A stretch of 64,000 nucleotides of DNA from Denitrificimonas halotolerans (GTDB lineage: Bacteria; Pseudomonadota; Gammaproteobacteria; Pseudomonadales; Pseudomonadaceae), in contig NZ_JAXIVU010000011.1 of NCBI RefSeq assembly GCF_034259425.1, positions 20,426-84,425 on the forward strand, read 5' to 3'. A program made the position numbers and the translations under genes. Below, piece after piece: positions 28,053-36,441 of this stretch. Position 1 is the first letter of the stretch. Every line of letters starts with the position of its first letter. Below the pieces are notes generated by a model. It searched no databases and was not told the DNA's origin. It worked only from the letters and a program-made list of their open reading frames with translations.

Positions 28053-30241
28053 GGGGATACGCTCTCCTGTAAAAGCTTGGATTCGACTGCTGTAGCCGAA
28101 TGGCCCGCTTGTTTTTTAAATTGGTTTAACCGGTGCATATCGGCAATATCAAGAATCAACGCCACTCGCCCATCACCTAAAATAGTGGCTGCTGACACAC
28201 CGGGCACTTTGCGATAATTGGTCTCTAGATTTTTCACCACCACTTGTTGCTGGCCTAGCAAATCATCCACTAGCAAGGCGTAGCGGCGCCCTTCACCTTG
28301 CACCACAACGGCAATGCTTTGCGTGGGCTGCGTTTGCGCATCGGCGACATCCAACACTTGATGCACGGCAATCACTGACAGGTACTCATCGCGCACTTTC
28401 AGCAACACATCATCACCCATCGCGCTGTACAGATTGGCCGCGGTGGGTTGTAAAGACTCAATCACCGCATTCAACGGTAAAATAAAAACTTCTTCGCCCA
28501 CTTTAATCAACATGCCATCAAGAATGGCCAAAGTCAGAGGTAACACGATACGTGTCGTAGTGCCTTCACTGAGCTTCGACTGCAGCTCTACATGGCCACC
28601 CATCGTTTGAATGTTACGTTTGACGACATCAAGACCCACGCCACGACCGGACACGTCACTGACTTCTTTTGCAGTAGAAAAGCCAGGGGCAAAAATCAGC
28701 TGCCAGACTTCCTCATCACTGATATTGTCTGCCACGGCCAAGCCATTACTGCGCGCTTTGGCCAAAATCTTCTCGCGATTCAAGCCGGCGCCATCATCTT
28801 TAACTTCAATTAGAATATTGCCGCCCTGATGCTGTGCCGATAAGGTCAAGCGACCCGTACGTGGTTTACCGGCAGCTTCGCGCTCATCCGGCCCTTCAAT
28901 ACCGTGATCTAGACTGTTACGCACCAAGTGAGTCAACGGATCAATGATGCGCTCAGTCAAACTCTTATCCAGTTCAGTTGAGGCGCCTAAAGTCACCAGT
29001 TCCACATCTTTATTGAGCTTACTGGTTAAGTCGCGCACCAAACGTGGAAAGCGGCTGAACACATAATCCATCTGCACCATACGAATGGACATCACCGCCT
29101 CTTGCAGATCTCGTGCATTGCGTTGTAATAAGTTCATACCATTGAACAAAGCATTGTGAGTTGCACTATCCAGTTCACTCACAGTCTGCACAATCATCGA
29201 CTGCGTAATGATCAGTTCTCCTACTAGATTGATCACCTGATCCACTTTATCTACAGGTACGCGAATCGAGCCGCCTCCTTCCGTGCTTTTACTCGCCCCC
29301 GCACGCGGCGACGACGCAGCTTTTTGTTTGGGTGCAGCAGAAGATGAGCTGGCTTGGGTTTGTGCACTTGATGTCGAAGTTGCTACGGGTTGAACCTCGG
29401 CCTCAGGCGCTGCAGCATTGGCAGTTTTAGCGGCAGATTGGTGAGCCTCAAACTCAGCTTCAAGCGCCATGGCTTGGGCCATAGCATCCAACTCAGACCC
29501 CGTTTCTGAGCTGCTTTCAAGTTCAAGCGTGGTTTCACCAGCAGATTGAGAAGCAGGCGCGGACGCCTCACTGTCCAGCACTTGAATGCTCAGCTGTTCA
29601 GGCTCCACAATGAAATACATCACTGCTTCAATATCATCCATACTGGCAGTGCTATGCAATACAATCTCATAGCGCCCGTCTAGGGCACGGCTGTCCACCA
29701 CTTCGCCAAATAAAGCCAGTTCTTCTTCCAGCAATTTGGCATCTTTTTCTGTGACCCCAGTGAGCACCACCAAAAGTGGCATGCTCGCCTCACTTTCCGC
29801 AACCTCACCTTCAGCAGTGGCTGCATCACCTTGTTGCTGATTGATTTCATCTTCAGCCAACTGTTGCAGTACTTGGCAGATACGCGCATAGGCCTCAGGA
29901 TCAGGTTCACTGCCTTGACGATACGCATCCAACTGCTCCTGCAGCATATCTTTGGCCTCTAAAAAGGTGTCAACGATATCTCGGCGCAGCTGTAGCTCGC
30001 CATGCCGAGTCGAATCCAACAAGTTTTCCAGCAAGTGCGTGGTATTTTGCAACGCCGTAAAACCAAAGGTGCCGGCCCCGCCTTTAATCGAGTGTGCCGC
30101 ACGGAAAATTGCATTCAATTGCTCTGCATCGGGCTGATCCACATCCAGCTCTAGCAGGTGCTGTTCCATATCTGCGAGCAACTCTCCGGCCTCTTCGAAG
30201 AACGTATCGTAGAACTCTGTAATCGGCATGCTGGTCCACAC
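28049..30241 (-). CDS. cheA: Chemotaxis histidine kinase CheA
   Basis: 730 residues in enteric-like order. P1 has the phospho-acceptor His50 (AAHSIKGGAGTFGF). P2 (about 150-225) binds CheY/CheB, and an Ala/Ser/Gln-rich linker (235-325) follows. P3 is the dimerisation domain, P4 the ATP-binding domain (NSLDHGIE, DDGAGLNREKI, GRGVGLDVV), and P5 is CheW-like. The frame opens with a GTG at 30241; an ATG four codons later (MPITEFYDTFF) fits the family N-terminus better. It is the central kinase of the pathway, 19 bases after motB. Confidence 0.97.
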   Translation of the reverse strand: MWTSMPITEFYDTFFEEAGELLADMEQHLLELDVDQPDAEQLNAIFRAAHSIKGGAGTFGFTALQNTTHLLENLLDSTRHGELQLRRDIVDTFLEAKDMLQEQLDAYRQGSEPDPEAYARICQVLQQLAEDEINQQQGDAATAEGEVAESEASMPLLVVLTGVTEKDAKLLEEELALFGEVVDSRALDGRYEIVLHSTASMDDIEAVMYFIVEPEQLSIQVLDSEASAPASQSAGETTLELESSSETGSELDAMAQAMALEAEFEAHQSAAKTANAAAPEAEVQPVATSTSSAQTQASSSSAAPKQKAASSPRAGASKSTEGGGSIRVPVDKVDQVINLVGELIITQSMIVQTVSELDSATHNALFNGMNLLQRNARDLQEAVMSIRMVQMDYVFSRFPRLVRDLTSKLNKDVELVTLGASTELDKSLTERIIDPLTHLVRNSLDHGIEGPDEREAAGKPRTGRLTLSAQHQGGNILIEVKDDGAGLNREKILAKARSNGLAVADNISDEEVWQLIFAPGFSTAKEVSDVSGRGVGLDVVKRNIQTMGGHVELQSKLSEGTTTRIVLPLTLAILDGMLIKVGEEVFILPLNAVIESLQPTAANLYSAMGDDVLLKVRDEYLSVIAVHQVLDVADAQTQPTQSIAVVVQGEGRRYALLVDDLLGQQQVVVKNLETNYRKVPGVSAATILGDGRVALILDIADMHRLNQFKKQAGHSATAVESKLLQESVSP

Positions 30242-30259
30242 TTTCCTTTTAAACAGCTA

Positions 30260-31201
30260 TTAATCTTGGCTCTGTATTTGTTCAGGCGCACCACTTATCT
30301 CACCCTGAACCTCTGCAGTCACAGCCTCCACCACTGAGGGCAATTCATGCTCTGCTTGACCTTCACGTTTGAGTAACTTAGGTGAGCGAATACTGTCGGC
30401 AGTTTCTTCATACAGCACCGTCAAAGTAATACGTCGGTTGATGGGATCCATCGGGTTATCTGGATTTAAAGGCATACGATCAGCCATGCCAGAAACGCGT
30501 AATAACTTACCCTGATCAAAGCCCGCCGCGGCTAACTCACGGCGCGACGCATTGGCACGCCCAACAGCCAACTCCCAGTTACTGTAACTGTGGTATCCAC
30601 CTGCATAAGCTAAGCTGTCGGTGTGACCTGTAATTTCGAGCTCATTGGGCAATTCGTTCAACAAAGGCGCAATGGTACGCAACAAATCCCGCATATAAGG
30701 CGCAATCTGCTCACTGCCCACGGCAAACATCGGCCGATGCTCGGTATCCACCAACTGAATACGCAAACCATCATTGGTGATTTCCAAACGCACCTGCGGA
30801 CTCAGCTCACGTAATTCAGGATCATTTTCCACAACCCGTTTAATTTGATTGCGCAAGCGCCTTAAACTTTTTTGGCTGTCATCTGCCCGTACCGGCACAG
30901 GGATTTCAATGCGTATCCGCTCGCCTTCAGCATGAATCGGATCGGCACCGCCTCCTGGAATGGCACTGCTGCTAGCTGCATTTTTATTACCCCCCGCCAA
31001 AGCAGTCACTAAAGGTGTACGGAAATACTCACCGACACTGGCTTTCTGCTCTTTACTGGAACTGGACAACACCCACATCACTAAAAATAGCGCCATCAGC
31101 GCTGTCATAAAGTCAGCGAAGGCGATTTTCCAACTACCACCGTGGTGGCCTTTAACAACTTTTTTACGACGAATGATGATGGGACGGCGATCTTGGCTCA
31201 T
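30260..31201 (-). CDS. motB: Flagellar stator protein MotB
   Basis: 313 residues. The cytoplasmic N-terminus (PIIIRRKKVVKGHHGGSWK) is followed by one membrane helix with the proton-carrying Asp30 (KIAFADFMTALMALF), a plug and linker, and a C-terminal OmpA-like peptidoglycan-binding domain (about 150-270, including ITGHTDS). It anchors the stator to the wall. It overlaps motA by ATGA. The residue pattern around Asp30 is of the proton-type MotB. Confidence 0.97.
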   Translation of the reverse strand: MSQDRRPIIIRRKKVVKGHHGGSWKIAFADFMTALMALFLVMWVLSSSSKEQKASVGEYFRTPLVTALAGGNKNAASSSAIPGGGADPIHAEGERIRIEIPVPVRADDSQKSLRRLRNQIKRVVENDPELRELSPQVRLEITNDGLRIQLVDTEHRPMFAVGSEQIAPYMRDLLRTIAPLLNELPNELEITGHTDSLAYAGGYHSYSNWELAVGRANASRRELAAAGFDQGKLLRVSGMADRMPLNPDNPMDPINRRITLTVLYEETADSIRSPKLLKREGQAEHELPSVVEAVTAEVQGEISGAPEQIQSQD

Positions 31202-32073
31202 TCGCTCTCCTGCCTCGGCTCACTCGCACTGCGCACATACTCCTCCAGCTCCGCGAACGAAGGACGCTCTGTACTACTCAATGCTTTACGCCCAAACTCC
31301 ACCGCCAACTGCGGTACCGAGCCATTTAAACTAGCCAATAAAGTTACGCGAATACACTGCAACACCTTGACCGCCTCATCCGCTTGTCGCTCAAGACGGC
31401 TAGCCAATGGCCCAACAAAGCCATAGCCCATTAAAATCCCAAGGAAAGTCCCCACCAAAGCATGGGCAATCATCTCGCCCATTAAGTCAGGGCTGATATC
31501 ACTGGCGCTAAGGGCTTTCACCACCCCCATCACCGCAGCAACAATACCGAAAGCTGGCAAACCTTCAGCTACTTTATTTAAAGCATCGACAGGAATATGG
31601 GCCTCTTGCTCAAAGGTCTCTATTTCGTGCAACATCAGCTCATCAAGCTCAAAAGGGTCTGTGCTACCGCTGACCATCAAACGCAAATAATCCGTTAGAA
31701 AACCCATCATCATCGGGTCTTCCATAATAATGGGGTGCTCACTGAAAATTGGACTTTCTTGCGGGTTCTCAATGTCGCGCTCAACCCCCATCATGCCGTC
31801 ACGACGGATTTTATTGAGCAACTTGTACTGCACTGCCATCAATTCCAAGTACACAGTTTGATTGTATTTACTGGTGCGCTTCAGGCGTCCAAAAGTACTG
31901 ATTGTGGCTTTAATGGCCTTACCATTATTACTGGCAACAAAGCCTCCAAGGGCAGCGCCACCAATCATCACAAACTCAAACGGTTGCAGCAGAGGCCCTA
32001 AGTAGCCGCCCGACATCACATAACCGCCGAACACCGAAAAAATGACAATCGCGAATCCAAGAAGTATTAACAC
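31198..32073 (-). CDS. motA: Flagellar stator protein MotA
   Basis: 291 residues with four membrane helices and the cytoplasmic torque loop, similar to enteric MotA (295). The conserved LPAFGIVAAVMGVVKAL and the last helix GTFLGILMGYGFVGPLA mark helices 3 and 4. The start is GTG at 32073, preceded by AAGGA at a good distance. It is the first gene of the 20-kb chemotaxis run. With MotB it converts proton flow into torque against FliG. Confidence 0.97.
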   Translation of the reverse strand: MLILLGFAIVIFSVFGGYVMSGGYLGPLLQPFEFVMIGGAALGGFVASNNGKAIKATISTFGRLKRTSKYNQTVYLELMAVQYKLLNKIRRDGMMGVERDIENPQESPIFSEHPIIMEDPMMMGFLTDYLRLMVSGSTDPFELDELMLHEIETFEQEAHIPVDALNKVAEGLPAFGIVAAVMGVVKALSASDISPDLMGEMIAHALVGTFLGILMGYGFVGPLASRLERQADEAVKVLQCIRVTLLASLNGSVPQLAVEFGRKALSSTERPSFAELEEYVRSASEPRQESE

Positions 32074-32347
32074 TCATAGTTTCCTTAACAATGGTATAGC
32101 CTCTACAGTTTTATCAGCCGCTCAGCCACTTTAAGCGTCCACCTAAAAAAGCGCTGACTATACCAGTCGAATAGTAATAATGCTTTAGTATAATCTCTGC
32201 GTATCATTATACCGCAGCAACACCTGTCAATGGACACTCTAAATCTGAAAAAAACTGCTATAAGTCAATGCTTTAGCAATGAGTTAAAGTATTTTTGAAG
32301 AAAAGTAAAGCTCGAAAAACCAAATGCCGTCAGAGCACATTCAATGT
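32074..32347. other. Intergenic region upstream of motA
   Basis: 274 A+T-rich bases between the flhX 3' end and motA. It must hold the promoter of the mot-che operon. The ten-base word AATGCTTTAG occurs twice (32179 and 32267), and TATAAT-like boxes lie near 32190 on plus and 32198-32205 on minus, without well-placed -35 boxes. No flhDC genes are here, unlike in enterics. Confidence 0.5.
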
Positions 32348-32635
32348 TTAAGACTGTTGCTTATCAACCTGCAGCTCATGCACCCAAACCAACAACTCAG
32401 CAATCACTTGGTAGAGCTGAACTGGAATTTGCTCATCAAGATCTAACCCCATCAACAAGTTCAGCAACTCAGGCGCATCGTGCACAAAAATACCGTGTTG
32501 CTGCGCCTGTTCAATGATGCGCTCAGCCACATCGCCATAACCGCGCGCTACCACATAAGGGGCTGCAACATTTTCGTTATAAGCAAGCGCCACAGCTTCA
32601 CGTCGCCGCTCACTGGGCTTACGTTCACTACTCAT
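32348..32635 (-). CDS. flhX: FlhB C-terminal domain paralogue FlhX
   Basis: 95 residues corresponding only to the cytoplasmic part of FlhB after the NPTH cleavage site: AVALAYNENVAAPYVVARG, then IPVQLYQVIAELLVWVHEL. Compare AVALNYQDGKMAAPIVVAKG in the full FlhB at 17821. It has no membrane helices and no NPTH. Such proteins can take the place of the cleaved FlhB C-terminal piece in export switching. The start overlaps the end of the upstream fliK, so the two are coupled. Confidence 0.85.
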   Translation of the reverse strand: MSSERKPSERRREAVALAYNENVAAPYVVARGYGDVAERIIEQAQQHGIFVHDAPELLNLLMGLDLDEQIPVQLYQVIAELLVWVHELQVDKQQS

Positions 32636-33758
32636 GATTTTGCTCCTCAGCAGTCAATGGCCGCACTTGCACCAATACCTCCGTGAAACCACACACCTTT
32701 TGTAAGCGCTGCCGTAAAGATTCAACCCCAGCTTCTAAACGTGGCACCACGGTGTCAGCGGCGGCACTTAAAGTGAGTGCCAACCGAGTTTTTTGCAAAT
32801 TCAACTGTGCCTTAATATCACCTAAAGCAGCGTGACGTAGCGTCAGCTCTGAGCGCCAGCCCTGCTCCTGCTCAGAAGTCTGCTGCTCAGCCTCCTCACC
32901 GTGCTCCTGCGCCTGACGCTGCACAGCTTCGGGCAATTGAATCACCAATGCCATAAACAGCCCTGTCCACACATCACCTTCCCAGCGCAATACTGGATTG
33001 ACCAACAACTCCAATTGATGCCGCACAATATTTTGCAACCCCTCTTCCATAGCAGCATGGGTCACCGCTCGCGTTTTGGCTAAGTCAGTATCTAAATGCC
33101 CCATGGCTTCAGCCGTAGCCGCAGCTTGCCCTTGCGCAGCAGTGGGCGCTGTCGTGTGCCCAGCAGGCGCTGCAGCGGAACTGGCACGGCCAGCCAACAC
33201 TTGCGTTGCGGTTTCAGTTGTCAGCCCACGCCCCGCTGCATTCAAACGCATTTGCGGCTCACGTTGCAGCTGCGCTAAAGGCAGCTCACCACGAAACCAG
33301 CGCGCCAGGTGCGCCTCATAAAACAGGCCGCTATCTTTAATACTGCTCGCTAAACGACTGGCCACCTCTGCGGTCGAAGCCCCCCCCTGCTCAGACGTAA
33401 CCGGCACTAAAGGTTGCACCGTACGCACAACAGAAGGTGGCGCTGGAAACTGACCGAGCACATCGGCAATGGTACGGGCTGCAGGACTGAAATGCGTACT
33501 GATCGACGCTTCAGCGCGAACTGTAGGCGCTAGGGGCAAAGCTGCGCCTTGCGATGAGCGCTGCCCTTGAGCTTCCACTAACGCAGGCCGCCCCTCTAAA
33601 CGCGGATCTAAACGAGAGTCACTGTGCACTGCGCGAGTCGCTTCACTGGGCAGTAATGGCTTCACAGGTTCAGTTTGAGTACGACCCTCTGGGGCATCCA
33701 TGCGTTTGCCCAACACCTGGTGCAGTAACGTATCCAACAACGGCGTCACTCCACTCAC
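32628..33758 (-). CDS. FliK-like hook-length control protein (second copy, fliD operon)
   Basis: 376 residues. A low-complexity N-terminal part is followed by IKDSGLFYEAHLARWFRGELP (150-170), found in FliK proteins of beta- and some gammaproteobacteria, and a C-terminal Flg_hook-like region (about 245-360; LGDIKAQLNLQKTRLALTL). The canonical fliK is at 46482, so this is a paralogue. It lies in fliD-fliS-fliT-fliK-flhX. The partner flhX overlaps its end by 8 bases. Confidence 0.8.
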   Translation of the reverse strand: MSGVTPLLDTLLHQVLGKRMDAPEGRTQTEPVKPLLPSEATRAVHSDSRLDPRLEGRPALVEAQGQRSSQGAALPLAPTVRAEASISTHFSPAARTIADVLGQFPAPPSVVRTVQPLVPVTSEQGGASTAEVASRLASSIKDSGLFYEAHLARWFRGELPLAQLQREPQMRLNAAGRGLTTETATQVLAGRASSAAAPAGHTTAPTAAQGQAAATAEAMGHLDTDLAKTRAVTHAAMEEGLQNIVRHQLELLVNPVLRWEGDVWTGLFMALVIQLPEAVQRQAQEHGEEAEQQTSEQEQGWRSELTLRHAALGDIKAQLNLQKTRLALTLSAAADTVVPRLEAGVESLRQRLQKVCGFTEVLVQVRPLTAEEQNHE

Positions 33759-33783
33759 AGCACACCCCTCTTAAATAACGGCA

Positions 33784-34137
33784 TCAACGGCGTTCTGTGG
33801 TGCCGTAAGCCTGATTCAACTTGCGCTGACGCTGCGACACTTCGAGCAATTCGCCCAACTCATCACGACGTGCAATTAAGTTGGCCTGAATTTCTTGATC
33901 ATGTATCAACAATTGCTGCAATAATGCCAGCTTGCGCGCCTGCTGAGCTGAACTCAACGCCACACCCTGCTCACGTTTTTTCAGCTGCCCTACCAACGCC
34001 ACATACTGAGCATGAGTTTCACTTAAGGCCTGCCAATCTTGCTCGCGACTGTGCAATAGCAAACGTGCTGAGACCTCCAGCAAACGTTGATAGCCTGCCA
34101 TGATCTGCTCTGAGCTGTTGCACTGCAGCACCGTCAT
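33784..34137 (-). CDS. fliT: Flagellar chaperone FliT-like protein
   Basis: 117 residues, almost wholly helical with no cysteine-rich or membrane segment apart from one Cys near the start. FliT is poorly conserved; the call rests on the size, the helical pattern (YQRLLEVSARLLLHSREQDW) and the position directly after fliS. In enterics FliT guards the cap protein FliD and restrains FlhDC. It starts one base after the fliS stop. Confidence 0.7.
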   Translation of the reverse strand: MTVLQCNSSEQIMAGYQRLLEVSARLLLHSREQDWQALSETHAQYVALVGQLKKREQGVALSSAQQARKLALLQQLLIHDQEIQANLIARRDELGELLEVSQRQRKLNQAYGTTERR

Positions 34138-34138
34138 T

Positions 34139-34558
34139 TTATGCTCCTAAGGACTGCTCGCCCATTTCGCGCCAAGCCGAACCGATGCTTTCTAATAAGC
34201 GCTCAGCTTCTTCTAAGCGGGCCACATCATTTTGCAAATTGGCCTGCAACAGCAAGGTGTTCACGTACTCGTAAAGAGAGGCTAAGTTCTCTGCCACCTC
34301 ACCGCCTTGCTCACGATCCAGCGCTGCTAGCAAACCATTATTAACAATATCCAGCACCTTAGAGATAGCAGCGCCTTTTTCGGCCATTTGACCCTTTTCC
34401 AAATGCAACTTGGCCGTACGCAGGTTCGTCTGCGCACCATCAAACAACATCATAATCAACTGATGCGGCGTAGCCGACATCACATTACTTTCCACTCCAA
34501 CGCGGGCATAAGCGCCAGCACCACGACCGTAAGCGGCACGTCTGTGCACTGTATTCAT
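34139..34558 (-). CDS. fliS: Flagellin export chaperone FliS
   Basis: 139 residues with the FliS pattern: AGAYARVGVESNVMSATPHQLIMMLFDGA, given here as YARVGVES then PHQLIMMLFDGA, and LYEYVNTLLLQANLQND. It binds the flagellin C-terminus and keeps it unfolded for export. It follows fliD by 38 bases. Confidence 0.96.
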   Translation of the reverse strand: MNTVHRRAAYGRGAGAYARVGVESNVMSATPHQLIMMLFDGAQTNLRTAKLHLEKGQMAEKGAAISKVLDIVNNGLLAALDREQGGEVAENLASLYEYVNTLLLQANLQNDVARLEEAERLLESIGSAWREMGEQSLGA

Positions 34559-34596
34559 TCTTTAACCTCGTTCAATTGGCTTGATTATCCCTGCAA

Positions 34597-35940
34597 TCAC
34601 TTACGCCCTAATTGGGCATTCATGGCATCAAATTGTTGCGTTAAATAGCTGCTGGTGGAGTTCATCCCCGCAATCAAACTGTCCATTTGCGCAAACTGCG
34701 CACGATAGCGGGCAATAGTGGCATCAATGCTGCGCTCCATACGCTCAAAACGCTGATCTAAACGCTCAATACTTTTATTCAGCCCAGTAGTGGCATTACT
34801 CAGCGCACCACGATCATCCAGCATACGCTCTAAGGTTTGGCTTAACTGCCCTGCCATACCAGCGCTTTTACTGTCGGCCGCAAAGAAATCGGCCAAACCG
34901 TGCAGGTTATCGCTCAGCACGCGATCAAGCTTTTCCTCATCCAGCTTGAGCTTGCCGCCCAACTCCATACTCACTCCCACATCACTGAGCATATTGAATT
35001 CGCCACTACTGACGCCTGTACTCAGCGCACTGCGCAACTGCGACTCAATGCCACGCAAGGTGTTATCCCCGAGCAAGATACCAGCCGACCCTGGTACGCC
35101 ACCGTAACCGCTTAATTCGCCCATGGTGCTTTTCAAGCCGTTATAAGCGTCGACAAATCCTTTCACTGCCTTTTTGATACTGTCATTGTCCCGCTCAACA
35201 TTTAAACTACTGCTACCCGTTTCCGTGACATCCAAAGTAACCCCTTGGATAGCACCTTCAACGCGATTGCTTTGGCTGCTGATATTGATACCGTTAACTT
35301 TAATTTGGGCGTTTTGCGCAGCAAGCTTAGTTTCATCATCCTGCATTAAGCCCACACCGCCAAAATCAATATTTTCAATGGCTGCATCAGTACCGGTGGC
35401 GGTAGAGGAAAACACTAAGCGGTGCGGCGAACCACTGCCATCATTAATAATAGAAGCGCTGACGCCAGCGTTCTTGCTGTTAATGGCATCACGAATGCTT
35501 TCCAGCGAGCTATCGCCTTGCGCTATTTCCACAGCAAGGGTTTCATTATTCCCAAACGTAAAGGTAAGAGTGCCAGCGCCCAGCTCGGCGTTTTTATCCG
35601 CCACCCCCATTGTCGCTACACTAGATGCTTGAGCCAGCTGCACAACTTCGACCTGATAACGCCCCACCGCAGCCTCGACTCCTGCTGCGGCCGTGATACC
35701 CGTACCATTGACCTTGCTAGTCACGCTTTGATACAAATCTCGATCATTGAGCCGTTCGGCCGCCACTTGAAACTGCGACAGCGCTCCTTCCAATTTACCG
35801 TAAGCTGAAATTTTGGCTTGATAGCTGCCTTTTTGCTGCACAATCGGCACTAATTTCTGTCGTTCAGCGCCTTCGAGCTGGTCAAGCAAACCGTTCAAGT
35901 CAAGCCCTGAACCAATACCTAATGCTGATATACCCGCCAT
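34597..35940 (-). CDS. fliD: Flagellar filament cap protein FliD
   Basis: 447 residues. The FliD_N region at the start (ALGIGSGLDLNGLLDQLEGAE) and the FliD_C region (about 215-430) are both present, with coiled termini. Pentamers cap the filament and help insert flagellin. The ATG at 35940 is 87 bases downstream of a consensus sigma-28 site on the minus strand. It leads fliD-fliS-fliT-fliK-flhX. Confidence 0.96.
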   Translation of the reverse strand: MAGISALGIGSGLDLNGLLDQLEGAERQKLVPIVQQKGSYQAKISAYGKLEGALSQFQVAAERLNDRDLYQSVTSKVNGTGITAAAGVEAAVGRYQVEVVQLAQASSVATMGVADKNAELGAGTLTFTFGNNETLAVEIAQGDSSLESIRDAINSKNAGVSASIINDGSGSPHRLVFSSTATGTDAAIENIDFGGVGLMQDDETKLAAQNAQIKVNGINISSQSNRVEGAIQGVTLDVTETGSSSLNVERDNDSIKKAVKGFVDAYNGLKSTMGELSGYGGVPGSAGILLGDNTLRGIESQLRSALSTGVSSGEFNMLSDVGVSMELGGKLKLDEEKLDRVLSDNLHGLADFFAADSKSAGMAGQLSQTLERMLDDRGALSNATTGLNKSIERLDQRFERMERSIDATIARYRAQFAQMDSLIAGMNSTSSYLTQQFDAMNAQLGRK

Positions 35941-36026
35941 TATCTTGTTCCTTTATCAGTACTGCGCTGCTGTTCTACTCAGTGCAATAGGCACCATAGC
36001 GCACAGATTCGTTCTATTACTTTAGT

Positions 36027-36053
36027 TTATCGGCGCTGCGTACAAAAACTTTA
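36027..36053 (-). promoter_or_regulatory. Sigma-28 promoter for fliD operon
   Basis: Read on minus: TAAA, 15 bases, GCCGATAA, an exact match to the FliA consensus. It is placed 87 bases before the fliD start. Confidence 0.85.
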
Positions 36054-36207
36054 ATGGGTTTTAGAGCCCGCGCTGCAGCTCAACTGCTTTTACCAGCACA
36101 CCCAGATTCAGCACCTTAGCCACCCTCAAATCAACTCCACGAAACTGCACACAAACGCTGCAAAATCAAAATTATGCTTATTTTGTCACTTTCTTTATAA
36201 ATAATCC

Positions 36208-36234
36208 TAAAGTTTTAATTTGCATTGCCGATAA
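36208..36234 (+). promoter_or_regulatory. Sigma-28 promoter P1 upstream of fliC
   Basis: TAAA-N15-GCCGATAA, an exact consensus match, with GTTT after TAAA as in strong FliA promoters. It lies about 200 bases upstream of the fliC start. Confidence 0.8.
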
Positions 36235-36302
36235 CTTGTATAGCGAGGGGCAAAAGGGAAAACAATCCAAAGGCTGATAAAAAAGTTTTTTGTAAATAGC
36301 CC

Positions 36303-36329
36303 TAAAGTTTTCCCAGTACCGCCCGATAA
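36303..36329 (+). promoter_or_regulatory. Sigma-28 promoter P2 upstream of fliC
   Basis: TAAA-N15-CCCGATAA, one mismatch from the consensus. It lies 95 bases downstream of P1 and about 112 bases before the fliC ATG. Confidence 0.8.
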
Positions 36330-36441
36330 CAGAATTAATTGCCCAGCAACCCAAGGCAACTGGAACACAGTTAAGGGTTGATCAGGCACAGCAAAGTAAC
36401 CATCGAGCCAGAGGCTCTTTACACTAAAGAAGGACATCAAT

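Larger units (their letters stand above)
36054..36441. other. Divergent control region of fliD and fliC, with long fliC leader
   Basis: 388 bases without a gene. It carries two tandem sigma-28 sites (listed separately). From the nearer one the untranslated leader would be about 105 bases, and it includes a small GAGCC-AGA-GGCTC hairpin at 36405-36417 just before the AAGGA ribosome site. Confidence 0.7.

Noticed and set aside
28832..28842. GCCGATAA on plus inside cheA
   Set aside because: No TAAA 15 bases upstream, and it would run antisense within a coding region.
32115..32141. Sigma-28-like site before motA (minus strand TAAA ... GCTGATAA)
   Set aside because: The spacing is 11 instead of 15 bases and the -10 box has a mismatch.
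32179..32276. Ten-base repeat AATGCTTTAG upstream of motA
   Set aside because: Only two copies in an A+T-rich region; possibly a binding site, but no evidence beyond the repeat.
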